Assembly (NCBI GenBank): GCA_047921455.1
Contig: JBLRWC010000012.1
Coordinates: 6,707 to 70,706 of the forward strand
Direction: 5' to 3'
DNA from: XN24 sp047921455
GTDB taxonomy: Bacteria > Pseudomonadota > Gammaproteobacteria > Steroidobacterales > XN24
DNA: 64,000 bases
The notes beneath the pieces are model-generated. The model saw only the letters and a list, made by a program, of their open reading frames with translations, was not told where the DNA came from and did no database searches. Of the stretch, positions 47,266-56,537 are shown one piece after another; the first letter of the stretch is position 1, and each line of letters begins with the position of its first letter. Both the position numbers and the translations under genes were made by a program.

Positions 47266-48936
47266 ATGAGCGACGAGCAATCCCGCAGGCATTCCGGCCC
47301 CGTCGTGGACGGCGTCACCCGCGCACCCAGCCGAGCCATGCTCCGCGCCGTGGGCTTCACCGATGCAGATTTCAACAAGCCGCAAGTCGGCATCGCATCG
47401 ACCTGGGCCGCTGTCACGCCCTGCAACATGCACATCGACGAACTGGCCCGCCGGGCGGCGACCGGGGCAAATGAAGCCGGCGGGAAGGCCGTGATCTTTA
47501 ACACCATCACGGTCTCGGACGGGATTTCGATGGGCACGCCCGGGATGCGGTATTCGCTGGTCTCGCGCGAAGTCATCGCTGATTCCATTGAAACCGTGGT
47601 GGCCGGCGAAGGCTTCGACGGCTTCGTGGCCATCGGCGGCTGCGACAAGAACATGCCCGGTTGCGTCATGGCGATGGCGCGGCTCGATCGGCCCAGCGTA
47701 TTCGTCTACGGCGGCACTATTCGGCCGGGCGCCGGTCGCACCGACATTGTCTCGGTATTCGAGGCGGTCGGCGGTCATGCGCGCGGCACGGTTTCCACGG
47801 CTGAGCTCGGTGCGATCGAGCGCACGGCCATTCCCGGTCCCGGCTCCTGCGGCGGCATGTACACCGCCAACACCATGGCCTCCGCCATCGAGGCGCTCGG
47901 CCTGAGCTTGCCGAACAGCTCCGCCCAGGAAGCCGTCAGCGAGGCCAAGGCCGAGGACTGTCGGCGCGCCGGCGCTGCGGTGCTGGACCTGCTGGCCCGG
48001 AATATCAAGCCATCGGACATCCTCACGCGTGACGCGTTTGAAAACGCCATTACCGTGACGATTGCGCTCGGCGGTTCTACCAACGCGGTGCTGCACCTCC
48101 TCGGTATTGCCGACGCCGCCGGGGTGCCCCTGACACTCGACGACTTCAGCCGCATCGGCGATCGCGTGCCGGTACTCGCCGACCTGAAACCGAGCGGCAA
48201 GTACCTGATGTCGGAACTGATCGCGATCGGCGGTATCCGGCCGCTGATGAAAATGCTGCTCGAGGCCGGGCTGCTGCACGGCGACTGCCTGACCGTCAGC
48301 GGCCGGACGCTTGGCGAAGACCTGGCCGAAGTCGCCCCCTACCCCGAGGGGCAGGACATCGTGCGACCGCTGGCGGCGCCGCTCAAGGCGGACAGCCACC
48401 TGGTCGTCCTCAAGGGTAACCTTGCGCCCGCGGGCGCCGTCGCCAAGATTACCGGCAAGGAAGGCGAGCGTTTTGTCGGTCGCGCGAAGGTCTTCGGCGC
48501 CGAACAGGAAGCGCTCGGCGCCATTCTCGCGGGCGACATCGTGGCCGGCGACGTCGTCGTGATTCGCTACCTCGGCCCGAAAGGGGCGCCCGGCATGCCC
48601 GAAATGCTGTCGCCGACCGCTGCCATCATGGGTCGGGGCCTCGGCGATTCAGTGGCGCTCATTACCGACGGCCGTTTTTCCGGCGGCAGCCACGGCTTCG
48701 TCGTCGGCCACGTTGCGCCGGAAGCCGCCATGGGGGGTCCCATCGCCGCCATCGAGGATGGCGACGAAATCGAGATTGATGCACAACACCGGGAACTCAC
48801 GCTGCGCGTCGGTCGCACGGAACTCGCCCGGCGCCTTGCGGACTGGCAGCCGCCACCCGGCGAGAAACCCGGGACCGTGCTCGAGAAATACGCCCGGCTG
48901 GTGGGTTGCGCATCACAGGGTGCTGTCTTGAGCTGA
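47266..48936 (+). CDS. ilvD: dihydroxy-acid dehydratase
   Basis: A 556-residue Fe-S dehydratase making the 2-oxoacid precursors of Val and Ile. Cluster cysteines are in VAIGGCDKNMPGCVMAMARL and AVTPCNMHID, plus PGPGSCGGMYTANTMAS; NTITVSDGISMGTPGMRYSL and FSGGSHGFVVGHVAPEA are family segments. Start is ATG 47266 (SDEQSRRHSGPVV); a longer frame to 47230 is less likely. It is divergent from the ilv-leu operon, and the 162 bases between the two starts must carry both promoters. Confidence 0.95.
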   Translation: MSDEQSRRHSGPVVDGVTRAPSRAMLRAVGFTDADFNKPQVGIASTWAAVTPCNMHIDELARRAATGANEAGGKAVIFNTITVSDGISMGTPGMRYSLVSREVIADSIETVVAGEGFDGFVAIGGCDKNMPGCVMAMARLDRPSVFVYGGTIRPGAGRTDIVSVFEAVGGHARGTVSTAELGAIERTAIPGPGSCGGMYTANTMASAIEALGLSLPNSSAQEAVSEAKAEDCRRAGAAVLDLLARNIKPSDILTRDAFENAITVTIALGGSTNAVLHLLGIADAAGVPLTLDDFSRIGDRVPVLADLKPSGKYLMSELIAIGGIRPLMKMLLEAGLLHGDCLTVSGRTLGEDLAEVAPYPEGQDIVRPLAAPLKADSHLVVLKGNLAPAGAVAKITGKEGERFVGRAKVFGAEQEALGAILAGDIVAGDVVVIRYLGPKGAPGMPEMLSPTAAIMGRGLGDSVALITDGRFSGGSHGFVVGHVAPEAAMGGPIAAIEDGDEIEIDAQHRELTLRVGRTELARRLADWQPPPGEKPGTVLEKYARLVGCASQGAVLS

Positions 48937-48948
48937 CGCCGCCGCCAT

Positions 48949-49410
48949 TCAGAGCCAGCGCCGCACCTTGGCCGCGTAAGCGGCATACTCTGCGCCGAAC
49001 AAGGCGGCCAGCGCGCGTTCCTCCGGGCGGATCTGCAAACGCTTGACCAGCAACATGAACGCCGGGATGACCAGCAGTGCGAGCGCATTGCCCAGCCAGG
49101 TACCCCATGCGACCAGCGCCAGCAACAATGACAAGTACATGGGGTTGCGCGTGTACCGGTAAATGCCGTGCGTGACCAGCCGGGACGCGGCCTCCGGGCG
49201 CATCGGATTGACCGATGTTTCGGCGCGGGCAAAGGTGCGCACAGCGGCCATGCCGACCAGCCCGGCAAGCAGCAGCACGACGCTGGCCAGCAGCAACTGG
49301 CCGGGCCAGCGGAAATCACCCAGCGGCGCCAGCACCGCGATTGCCCACATGAGCGCGGCCGCCGCCAGGAACTGTGCCACCGGCGGAAATTTAAGCTCCA
49401 GGGCTTGCAT
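48949..49410 (-). CDS. isoprenylcysteine carboxylmethyltransferase-like membrane protein
   Basis: A 153-residue protein with four hydrophobic helices. The C-terminal half has VTHGIYRYTRNPMYLSLLLA and EERALAALFGAEYAAYAAKV, the conserved RNPMY and E-x-x-Y features of the ICMT/PEMT-like methyltransferase family. The substrate is unknown. GGAGG lies nine bases before ATG 49410; a longer frame to 49614 includes low-complexity upstream sequence. It converges with ilvD and is divergent from the exopolysaccharide operon. Confidence 0.75.
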   Translation of the reverse strand: MQALELKFPPVAQFLAAAALMWAIAVLAPLGDFRWPGQLLLASVVLLLAGLVGMAAVRTFARAETSVNPMRPEAASRLVTHGIYRYTRNPMYLSLLLALVAWGTWLGNALALLVIPAFMLLVKRLQIRPEERALAALFGAEYAAYAAKVRRWL

Positions 49411-49616
49411 GCGAGTACGCCTCCGGTACGTGGCAGTCACCACCGACTGGGGCATTTTAGCGCGCTCCCGCGGTGACTTGCCCGGCGCGCCTGTTGACTC
49501 CCGGGAAATCCTGCAGCGGATAGTTTTACGCTCTGAATTGTGACGGATTCCATTCAACATATCGCAGCGGGGTGTGATAATTCCCATGACTTCCGCCGCA
49601 TAACCCGGATCCACGC

Positions 49617-52481
49617 GTGAACCACCACAATCGCCTGATCATGCGAATGACCGGCGCAGTCCAAGTTGCGCCCGGAAAGATGCGTGCGGCGGCGCTGGCA
49701 GCAGTACTCCTGGCCGGCCTTGCCGGCGGCGGCTGCAGTTCCGGCCGGGCGCCGGAGCCGGACTGTGATTTCCTGCGCGCCGACCTGCGGCCGCTGCTGG
49801 AAGCCCGCTGGGCCGACGTGTTGCATGCCGCCGGCCCAGCGGCCGCATTGAAAGCCATCCGCTTGGGCATCGAGCGCCAACTGGTCGCCCACGACAGCTG
49901 GGTCGCGCTGGGGTGGTGCGAACTGACTGTCGAACACCACGCAGTCGCCGCAGCAGCGTTCCGCGAGGCCCTGGGCCGCGTGCGGCACTCGGTGGACGCC
50001 GCCACCGGCCTCGGCCATGTTGCCTTGCGCGAGGGCGACCCGGCGACAGCGGTGAACTGGTTTCACAAAGCATTGCAAGGATCACCCCGTTCCACCGATG
50101 CGGCCGAAGGGCTGGCGCTTGCGGTGGATGCGCTCCCGGACGGCGATCCGGCTGCAGTACTGGCTCAAGCAGGTGCGGCCAAGGCATTACGTACGCGGCC
50201 CACGGACCGCGCCATGCGCTATGCGCAGGTGGCCGCGACTCGCAAGGCCGGCGGGTCGGGCGAGCACCGGCAGCAAGCGGATGCCGCGGCGGGCGAACTG
50301 CGTTACTTCGCCCGCGCGGGCGAGGATTACCTCGAGGTGCGCCAGCCGGACGGTCGCTGGCAGGCCCTGTTCGTCAAGGGTGTGAACATCGGCCCGGCGC
50401 TGCCTGGCCGGTATCCCTCGGAAGCACCCCGCGATGAGGGTACCTGGACCGAATGGCTGCAACAGGTGGCCGCGCTGGGCGCGAACGCCATCCGCGTCTA
50501 CACTTTGCAACCGCCTGCCTTTTACCGCGCGCTGGCTACCCACAACCGGGCCGAGGAGACACGCCCGCTCTGGCTGCTCCAGGGCGTCTGGGCCGAGCTG
50601 CCGCCCGAACACGATTTCGATGCCCCGGCGTACGTACGCGATTTCCAGGCGGAGATCGCCCGCGTGATCGACGCAGTGCATGGCGACCTGGTGTTTTCGC
50701 CCCTCCGCGGCCATGCCCGCGGCGTCTACGACGCGGACGTGTCGCCCTACACCCTGGCCTGGATCATCGGCCGCGAGTGGGAGCCTTTTGCGGTCGCAGC
50801 GTTCGACGAGATGCACCCGGATCCCTGCAGCTACGTGGGGCGCTTCGTCGCCGTGCGCGACGGCAACGCCATGGAATGCTGGATCGGCGCGACGCTCGAA
50901 TTCGCGGCCGCTTACGAGGCGCGCCGTTTCGGCGCCGGGCGGCCGCTCACTTTCGCCAACTGGCCGACCCTGGACCCCCTGCATCACCCGACCGAGGCGA
51001 ATCGCACCGAGGAAGACGCCTGGCGCCTGCAGCACGATGGCATTCCGATACCGGCTCGCGCCGAACCGGCCTGGGACGATGACGCCATCTCGGTCGATAC
51101 CACGCTGATGACGGGCACGCCCGCCTTCGCTCCCGGGGTATTCGCCTCCTACCACGTGTATCCGAATTTTCCGTACTTCATGAATCTCGAGCCGTCGTTT
51201 GCGGAAGTCGAGGACGAGTACGGCAGCTTCCGCTATGCCGGGTACCTGCGTGCGCTGAAGGCCTACCACGGCCGCCAGCCTGTGCTGATCGCCGAATTCG
51301 GCATGTCCACCAGCCGCGGCATTGCGCACGTGCAACCGGAAGGCCTGCACCACGGCGGACAGCACGAACCGGACGCCATGCGCACCACCGCGCGGATGAC
51401 ACACGCCATCCATGCCGAAGGCCTGGCCGGCGGCGTGGTCTTCGCCTTCATGGACGAATGGTTCAAGAGCACCTGGTCCACGAGCCCCTTCGAAGTGCCC
51501 GAGGATCAGCGGGCCTTCTGGTTTAACGCCGAGAGCGCGGAACAATCCTATGGCCTGTGGGCCGCCCGCCCGCTTGCGCCCGTCAGCCTCAGCGGCAAGC
51601 TCGATGAGTGGCGTGCCGCACAACGGCTGGCAAGCGCGGCCGAAAACGCCTCCGCCGAGGGCTGGCTGCAATTGCGCGATCTGCGGGCAACGCATGACGC
51701 CGGGTACCTGTATGTCCTGTTGGAGACCGATGGACAGGGCCCGGTGGACTGGACGCAGACCGCCTATACCGTCGGCCTGGACACCTATGCGCCCGAACGT
51801 GGCGAGCGCAGCTTGCCGTCGCCCGTGGCCTGTCCGACCGCCACCGGCGTCGAATTCGCCGCCGTGCTGCGCGGGCCCGACGAGAGCGCCCTGCTGGTCA
51901 CGCCCCCGTATCGGCCGCGTCACCCGGCGGAACGCGGCCGGATCGATGTGCTGGCCTCGCCACTGGCGCCGACCGGCCGCTTCGCAGCGCTGGAACTGCT
52001 GACCAACCGCGAGCGCTTCACCCGCGACGGCACCCGGATTCCGGCGCGGTCCGTCGCGCCCGGCCGGTTGCGGTTCGGTTCGCTGGACCCGAATGCACCG
52101 GACTTCGACACGCGCAGCGACGTCGTCGTCGGTACCGCCGACGGCATGATCGAACTGCGCATTCCATGGGGCCTGTTGAATTTCGCCGACCCATCGACCG
52201 GCCGCGTATTGCACCAGCTCGAAGCGGGCCCGGAACTGGGTACAGCGATCACCGAAGGCCTGCGCCTGTATGCCTGCGCGCAAGACCCGACGGACGCCAC
52301 GCGCGCCAGCCGCTTACCCGCTGCCGGTACGGAGCCGGCGCCGTTTTCCTTGAACCCCTGGACCACGCCAGGCTATCAGCTGGAACCCAAGCATGGCATC
52401 GAACTGGTCGTCGCGGCTTTCGAAACGCTGCCCGACGTGATCGCGCAGCAAGCGGATGAGCGCGAAGGCGACACGCCATGA
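49617..52481 (+). CDS. lipoprotein with TPR-like region, glycoside-hydrolase-type barrel and C-terminal sandwich
   Basis: A 954-residue envelope protein. A signal helix ends LAGLAGGGC (C40, probable lipidation; the -3 to -1 box is unusual). Residues about 60-200 form TPR-like helices (VALGWCELTVEHHAVAAAAF). From about 250 to 620 is a TIM-barrel glycoside hydrolase of clan A type: FVKGVNIGPALPGRYPSEAP, NAIRVYTLQPPAFYRALA, a probable acid/base in GREWEP (E387 or E389) and a probable nucleophile in VLIAEFGMSTSRG (E560). The C-terminal region (about 645-940) resembles a CBM9/DOMON-like sandwich (LSGKLDEWRAAQRL). First gene of the operon; overlaps the next by ATGA. Start may be GTG 49617, ATG 49641 or ATG 49680. 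Confidence 0.75.
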   Translation: MNHHNRLIMRMTGAVQVAPGKMRAAALAAVLLAGLAGGGCSSGRAPEPDCDFLRADLRPLLEARWADVLHAAGPAAALKAIRLGIERQLVAHDSWVALGWCELTVEHHAVAAAAFREALGRVRHSVDAATGLGHVALREGDPATAVNWFHKALQGSPRSTDAAEGLALAVDALPDGDPAAVLAQAGAAKALRTRPTDRAMRYAQVAATRKAGGSGEHRQQADAAAGELRYFARAGEDYLEVRQPDGRWQALFVKGVNIGPALPGRYPSEAPRDEGTWTEWLQQVAALGANAIRVYTLQPPAFYRALATHNRAEETRPLWLLQGVWAELPPEHDFDAPAYVRDFQAEIARVIDAVHGDLVFSPLRGHARGVYDADVSPYTLAWIIGREWEPFAVAAFDEMHPDPCSYVGRFVAVRDGNAMECWIGATLEFAAAYEARRFGAGRPLTFANWPTLDPLHHPTEANRTEEDAWRLQHDGIPIPARAEPAWDDDAISVDTTLMTGTPAFAPGVFASYHVYPNFPYFMNLEPSFAEVEDEYGSFRYAGYLRALKAYHGRQPVLIAEFGMSTSRGIAHVQPEGLHHGGQHEPDAMRTTARMTHAIHAEGLAGGVVFAFMDEWFKSTWSTSPFEVPEDQRAFWFNAESAEQSYGLWAARPLAPVSLSGKLDEWRAAQRLASAAENASAEGWLQLRDLRATHDAGYLYVLLETDGQGPVDWTQTAYTVGLDTYAPERGERSLPSPVACPTATGVEFAAVLRGPDESALLVTPPYRPRHPAERGRIDVLASPLAPTGRFAALELLTNRERFTRDGTRIPARSVAPGRLRFGSLDPNAPDFDTRSDVVVGTADGMIELRIPWGLLNFADPSTGRVLHQLEAGPELGTAITEGLRLYACAQDPTDATRASRLPAAGTEPAPFSLNPWTTPGYQLEPKHGIELVVAAFETLPDVIAQQADEREGDTP

Positions 52482-54022
52482 AACAACCGGTGCGCTTCCA
52501 CCTGCTCGCCACGGCTGTTTGCGTCCTGCTCTGGTCGCTGCCCGCTTTCGGCGCCGAACGCTCCGCTGAACTCGACTCGCTCGCCGCAAGTGCGCAGCGC
52601 CTGTCGTGGGAGCAGCGCTTCGATGAGGCGCTCGCGCTGTACGCGGAGGTACTGGCCCGCGACCCCGGCCATGAACTTGCCCGGCGAGAACGCGCCAAGG
52701 TGCTGTCGTGGGCGGGTCGCTACGACGAAGCCATCGAGGCCTTCCGGGTGCTGCTGACCGACGCGCCTGAAGACCTGGCAGCACGGCTCGGCCTGGCGCG
52801 GGTGCTGTCCTGGTCGGGCGAGACCGCCGCTGCGCGCAACGAATACACGACGGTCCTCGAAACCCACCCTGATCACCCCGATGCCCTGCTGGGCGTCGCC
52901 CAGACATGGGCATGGTCCGGCGACCTCCAGCGGGCGCGCCCCGCGTACGAAGCTGCGGCGCGGGCTGCAACTGACCCCAGGATGGCGCATATCGGGCTCG
53001 CCTACCTGGACCTGTGGGAAGGCGCGACGGCCAGCGCGCGACGACGCGCCGAACAGCTTGCCGAACGCTATCCCGATGATACCGAGACGCTCGACTTGCT
53101 CATCGCCACGCGTCGCGCGACCGCACCATGGGTATCCGGCAGCTGGGACCAGTTCGACGACAGTGACCGCAACCTGTTGACCACGATACGTTTCGAGGCT
53201 GGTCTATTGCCGGCGCGCGGCCCGGCAATGCGGCTGGCCTATGCCGATTACGATGTCCGCACGTTCGGGCGACGCGGCACGATTCGTTCACTGCAAGGCA
53301 CCGCCACCTGGACGCCCCGCACGCAACACCGGGTCGAGGCCATGCTCGGCCTGGATCGCATGACAAGTCCCGGCTTCGACGACCACGATGTCAGTGACTG
53401 GGGATTGCGCTGGTCGTTCCCCCTCCAGGGTTCCTGGAATGGTTCACTGCAGGCCCGCCGGGAGCCGTTCCGTTATTCAGTACCCCTGATCGACAACCGT
53501 ATCGTCATCGAATCTTTCACGGCCGCCGCCAACGGTCCGGCCGGGCAGCGCTGGCGACTGGCCGGCGAGGCATCCGCCTGGAGTCTTTCCGATCAGAATC
53601 GGCGCTTGGCTGCTGATATCAGCCTCCGCCGGAGTGCTCAATACGGAGATCACACGCTGGAACCAGGCCTTAACCTTCGCTGGCTGGACTGGCAAAAGGA
53701 TCTCGATAACGGCTATTTTGATCCCGACAACTTCCTCGCGACCGGACTGGGCCTGCGTGCTCATGGTCCGGTATCCGGCCACGACCGGCTCGATTACAAC
53801 CTCAACGCCGAGATCGGCCTGCAGTCCTTCGACCAGTCCGGCGTGCGCACTTCGAACGACCCCTACTACGTACTCGTCGGTCGCCTCGGCTGGCAGGCGA
53901 CCAAGGGCGTGCGCATCGAGGCATGGGGGGAAGCGGGATCCTACGCGTCCCAGGGCGCCGCGGACTGGCGCTATACCCGCGTGGGCGTCAAGTTATTGCA
54001 CCGCTTCGGCATGGGCCGCTGA
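52478..54022 (+). CDS. TPR plus YaiO-like outer-membrane beta-barrel protein
   Basis: A 514-residue protein with a signal peptide (LLATAVCVLLWSLPAFGA), four TPR repeats at about 35-210 (FDEALALYAEVLARDPGHEL and similar, with the recurring LSWAG/LSWSG), and a C-terminal barrel of about 300 residues made of alternating strands ending LLHRFGMGR. This layout matches the YaiO family and resembles PgaA, which exports poly-GlcNAc through the outer membrane with its TPR part in the periplasm. Overlaps the previous gene by ATGA and the next by TGATG. Likely the export pore of the polysaccharide system. Confidence 0.8.
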   Translation: MKQPVRFHLLATAVCVLLWSLPAFGAERSAELDSLAASAQRLSWEQRFDEALALYAEVLARDPGHELARRERAKVLSWAGRYDEAIEAFRVLLTDAPEDLAARLGLARVLSWSGETAAARNEYTTVLETHPDHPDALLGVAQTWAWSGDLQRARPAYEAAARAATDPRMAHIGLAYLDLWEGATASARRRAEQLAERYPDDTETLDLLIATRRATAPWVSGSWDQFDDSDRNLLTTIRFEAGLLPARGPAMRLAYADYDVRTFGRRGTIRSLQGTATWTPRTQHRVEAMLGLDRMTSPGFDDHDVSDWGLRWSFPLQGSWNGSLQARREPFRYSVPLIDNRIVIESFTAAANGPAGQRWRLAGEASAWSLSDQNRRLAADISLRRSAQYGDHTLEPGLNLRWLDWQKDLDNGYFDPDNFLATGLGLRAHGPVSGHDRLDYNLNAEIGLQSFDQSGVRTSNDPYYVLVGRLGWQATKGVRIEAWGEAGSYASQGAADWRYTRVGVKLLHRFGMGR

Positions 54023-55068
54023 TGCGCACGTTGGTCGCAATTGCAATCATGCTGCTGGCCGGGCTGCTAATCACGCTGGTGCTCTACATCCTGTTACGCC
54101 GCTGGCTGATCACCTGGTTCGCGAGCATCGAGCGCGAGCGACGGGCCATGCTGGAACGGAAACTGGCGCCCTGGTTCACCGATCCCGCTGCGCCGCCACC
54201 GCCGGCACTCGGCAAGCTCCGCCGCTGGCCGGACCACGCCATCTTTCTTGACCTCTGCCTGCAACGCCTGCCGGGCGCGAGCACCGACATACGCGAACGG
54301 ATCATCGCCTGGCTCGGGCGGCATGGCCACGTGGATCGCTGGATCAAGCAGTTGCGTCGGCGTGACCCGTGGCAACGGGAACGGGCCGTGGAGCTGCTCG
54401 GTGTACTGCGGCTCCCGCACACGACCGACCTGCTCATCGAGGCGCTCAACGACCCTGAGCTCGACGTGCGCATGCGGGCTGCCGCGGCGCTCGGCGCGCT
54501 GGGGGGGACACGATCCCGAGACGCCCTGTTGAACGCGCTGACCGATGAGAACCGGTGGTCCGCCATCCGGATTTCCGGCCTGCTGGCAAACATGGGACCG
54601 GGCACGGCCGAAGCCCTGGTGGCGGCCCTGCCGTCGATGGGGCGCGGCGCCCGCCTCGCGGCCATCGACGTGCTGGCCCGCATCGGTGGACCGGTGACCG
54701 CGAGCGCGATCATGCACTTGCTGGCAGATGACGACAGCGATATTCGTGCACGCTCCGCCGCGGCGCTGGGTCAAATGAATTACTCGCCCGCAGCTGAGCA
54801 GCTGACGGCCGCCTTGCACGACGAGGCCTGGCCGGTGCGCGCCATGGCCGCAAAAGCCCTCGGCGCCCTGCAAATCAAAGCGGCGATCCCCGCACTCTGC
54901 GACGCATTGCGCGACCCGGAATGGTGGGTGCGTGCCAATGGCGCCGAGGCGCTGCGGGCCATGGGGCCGCAAGGCCGCGAGGCCCTGGCCCATATGGCGA
55001 ATGACACCGATCGCTTCGCCCGCGACCAGGCCCGGGCGATGCTCAGCAACGAGGCACTGACATGCTGA
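54022..55068 (+). CDS. membrane-anchored HEAT-repeat protein
   Basis: A 348-residue protein: one N-terminal membrane helix (TLVAIAIMLLAGLLITLVLY), a basic stretch, then about seven HEAT/PBS-lyase-like repeats (residues about 95-340; for example LLIEALNDPELDVRMRAAAA and LCDALRDPEWWVRANGAEAL). HEAT arrays bind proteins; here the partner is probably the adjacent glycosyltransferase or the exporter. It overlaps both neighbours (TGATG upstream, 7 bases downstream). There is no PilZ-like motif. ATG 54022 is used; the longer frame is YaiO shadow. Confidence 0.8.
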   Translation: MRTLVAIAIMLLAGLLITLVLYILLRRWLITWFASIERERRAMLERKLAPWFTDPAAPPPPALGKLRRWPDHAIFLDLCLQRLPGASTDIRERIIAWLGRHGHVDRWIKQLRRRDPWQRERAVELLGVLRLPHTTDLLIEALNDPELDVRMRAAAALGALGGTRSRDALLNALTDENRWSAIRISGLLANMGPGTAEALVAALPSMGRGARLAAIDVLARIGGPVTASAIMHLLADDDSDIRARSAAALGQMNYSPAAEQLTAALHDEAWPVRAMAAKALGALQIKAAIPALCDALRDPEWWVRANGAEALRAMGPQGREALAHMANDTDRFARDQARAMLSNEALTC

Positions 55069-56528
55069 GCCCCGCCAATTCCGCATTTCTCACCGACCTG
55101 ATTGTCGGCTTCAACCACTTCATCATCGTGTATTTCGCGCTGATCAATCTCGGCTACCTGGCTATCTTCCTGTTGTCGCTGCGCGCGCTGTGGCAATTCA
55201 TCAAGCGCAGCATTTTTCCTGACTACCAGCAGATCCGCAGCTCCGAGCTGACGCCGCCCATTTCCCTGCTCGTGCCGGCCTACAATGAAGCGCGCAATAT
55301 TATCGAGAGTCTCAACTCGCTGCTGAAGCTCAATTACGGCAGCTACGAGATCATTGTCATCAACGACGGCTCGACCGACGACACCCTGGCCAGGCTGGTC
55401 GAGACATTCGACCTGCGACGCTCCGAGGAACCCGTTCGGGTCATGCTGCCGAGCCGCCCGTTGCGTGGTCTTTACCGGTCCATGACGCACCCCAACCTGG
55501 TGGTGCTCGACAAGGAACAGGGCGGCAAATCCGATGCGCTAAATGCCGGTCTGAACGTCACCCGCTATCCGCTGTTCTGCTCTATCGACGCCGATTCCCT
55601 GATCGAGGAAAATGCTCTATTACGCTTGGTGAAACCGTTCATCGAGGCGCCGCAGGAAACCGTGGCGGCCGGCGGCATCGTGCGCGTCGCCAATGGTTGC
55701 CAGGTGAGTGACGGCCGCATCGTGCGGATCGGGCTGCCGAAAAACAGGATTGCCGTGATGCAGGTGGTCGAATACCTGCGCGCCTTCCTGGCGGGACGCG
55801 CCGGCTGGAGTGCGATCCATTCCCTGCTCATCATCTCCGGTGCGTTCGGCCTGTACCGCAAGAAAGAAATCATAGAGATCGGCGGTTACTCGGAAAACAC
55901 CGACACCGAGGATGCGGAACTCGTCGTCCGGCTGCACAAAGCCATGGTGGATGAGGGCCGCCGCTATCGCATCGTTTTCGTCCCGGACCCGGTCTGCTGG
56001 ACTGAAGTACCCGAGACATGGAAGGTGCTGATTCGCCAGCGTTCCCGTTGGCACCGTGGCTTGTTGCAAACCTTGTGGACCTACCGAAGCATGTTCCTGC
56101 GACCGAAATACGGCTCGGTCGGGAGCGTCGGCATGCCCTGGTTCGTCGCCTTTGAACTGCTCGGCCCGGTGATCGAAATTCTCGGTTACTTCACGGTGGC
56201 GCTGGCCTGGTACCTCGGTATCCTGGACCGCAGTTTCCTGGTCCTGTTTTTCATCGTGGCCTTCGTGGTGGGGTCGCTGCTGTCGGTTGGCGCGCTGCTG
56301 CTCGAGGAAATCGCGTTCCGCCGCTATCCGCGCTTGCGCGACCTGGTCCGGCTGCTCGTCTACGGGTTGCTGGAGAATTTCGGCTTTCGCCAGTTTATGT
56401 CACTGGTCAAGGTGAAGGCGCTGTTCGACCTGGCGTTCCGCCGCCGGGACTGGGGCAAGATGGAGCGCCGCGGTTTCGAAAACGGCGACGCCACAAAAAA
56501 AGTGCCGCCGCCGAGAAAGCAGGCCTGA
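55062..56528 (+). CDS. processive family-2 glycosyltransferase, inner membrane
   Basis: A 488-residue GT2 with an N-terminal membrane helix (residues about 20-42), a cytosolic catalytic domain and three or four C-terminal helices (about 350-450). Catalytic motifs are complete: NDGSTDD (101-107), DAD (176-178), TED (282-284) and QRSRW (326-330), the D,D,D,QxxRW set of cellulose/chitin/PNAG-type synthases. It would polymerise and extrude a beta-linked sugar. As the last gene of the operon it completes synthase plus envelope exporter plus hydrolase. Length and motifs are close to PgaC/BcsA-like synthases without PilZ. Confidence 0.88.
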   Translation: MLSPANSAFLTDLIVGFNHFIIVYFALINLGYLAIFLLSLRALWQFIKRSIFPDYQQIRSSELTPPISLLVPAYNEARNIIESLNSLLKLNYGSYEIIVINDGSTDDTLARLVETFDLRRSEEPVRVMLPSRPLRGLYRSMTHPNLVVLDKEQGGKSDALNAGLNVTRYPLFCSIDADSLIEENALLRLVKPFIEAPQETVAAGGIVRVANGCQVSDGRIVRIGLPKNRIAVMQVVEYLRAFLAGRAGWSAIHSLLIISGAFGLYRKKEIIEIGGYSENTDTEDAELVVRLHKAMVDEGRRYRIVFVPDPVCWTEVPETWKVLIRQRSRWHRGLLQTLWTYRSMFLRPKYGSVGSVGMPWFVAFELLGPVIEILGYFTVALAWYLGILDRSFLVLFFIVAFVVGSLLSVGALLLEEIAFRRYPRLRDLVRLLVYGLLENFGFRQFMSLVKVKALFDLAFRRRDWGKMERRGFENGDATKKVPPPRKQA

Positions 56529-56537
56529 TGGACGGGT

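Noticed and set aside
50187..52283. Minus-strand open frame of 698 codons opposite the glycosidase-like lipoprotein
   Set aside because: Antisense shadow with low-complexity residue use; the plus-strand frame has a signal, catalytic motifs and operon overlaps.
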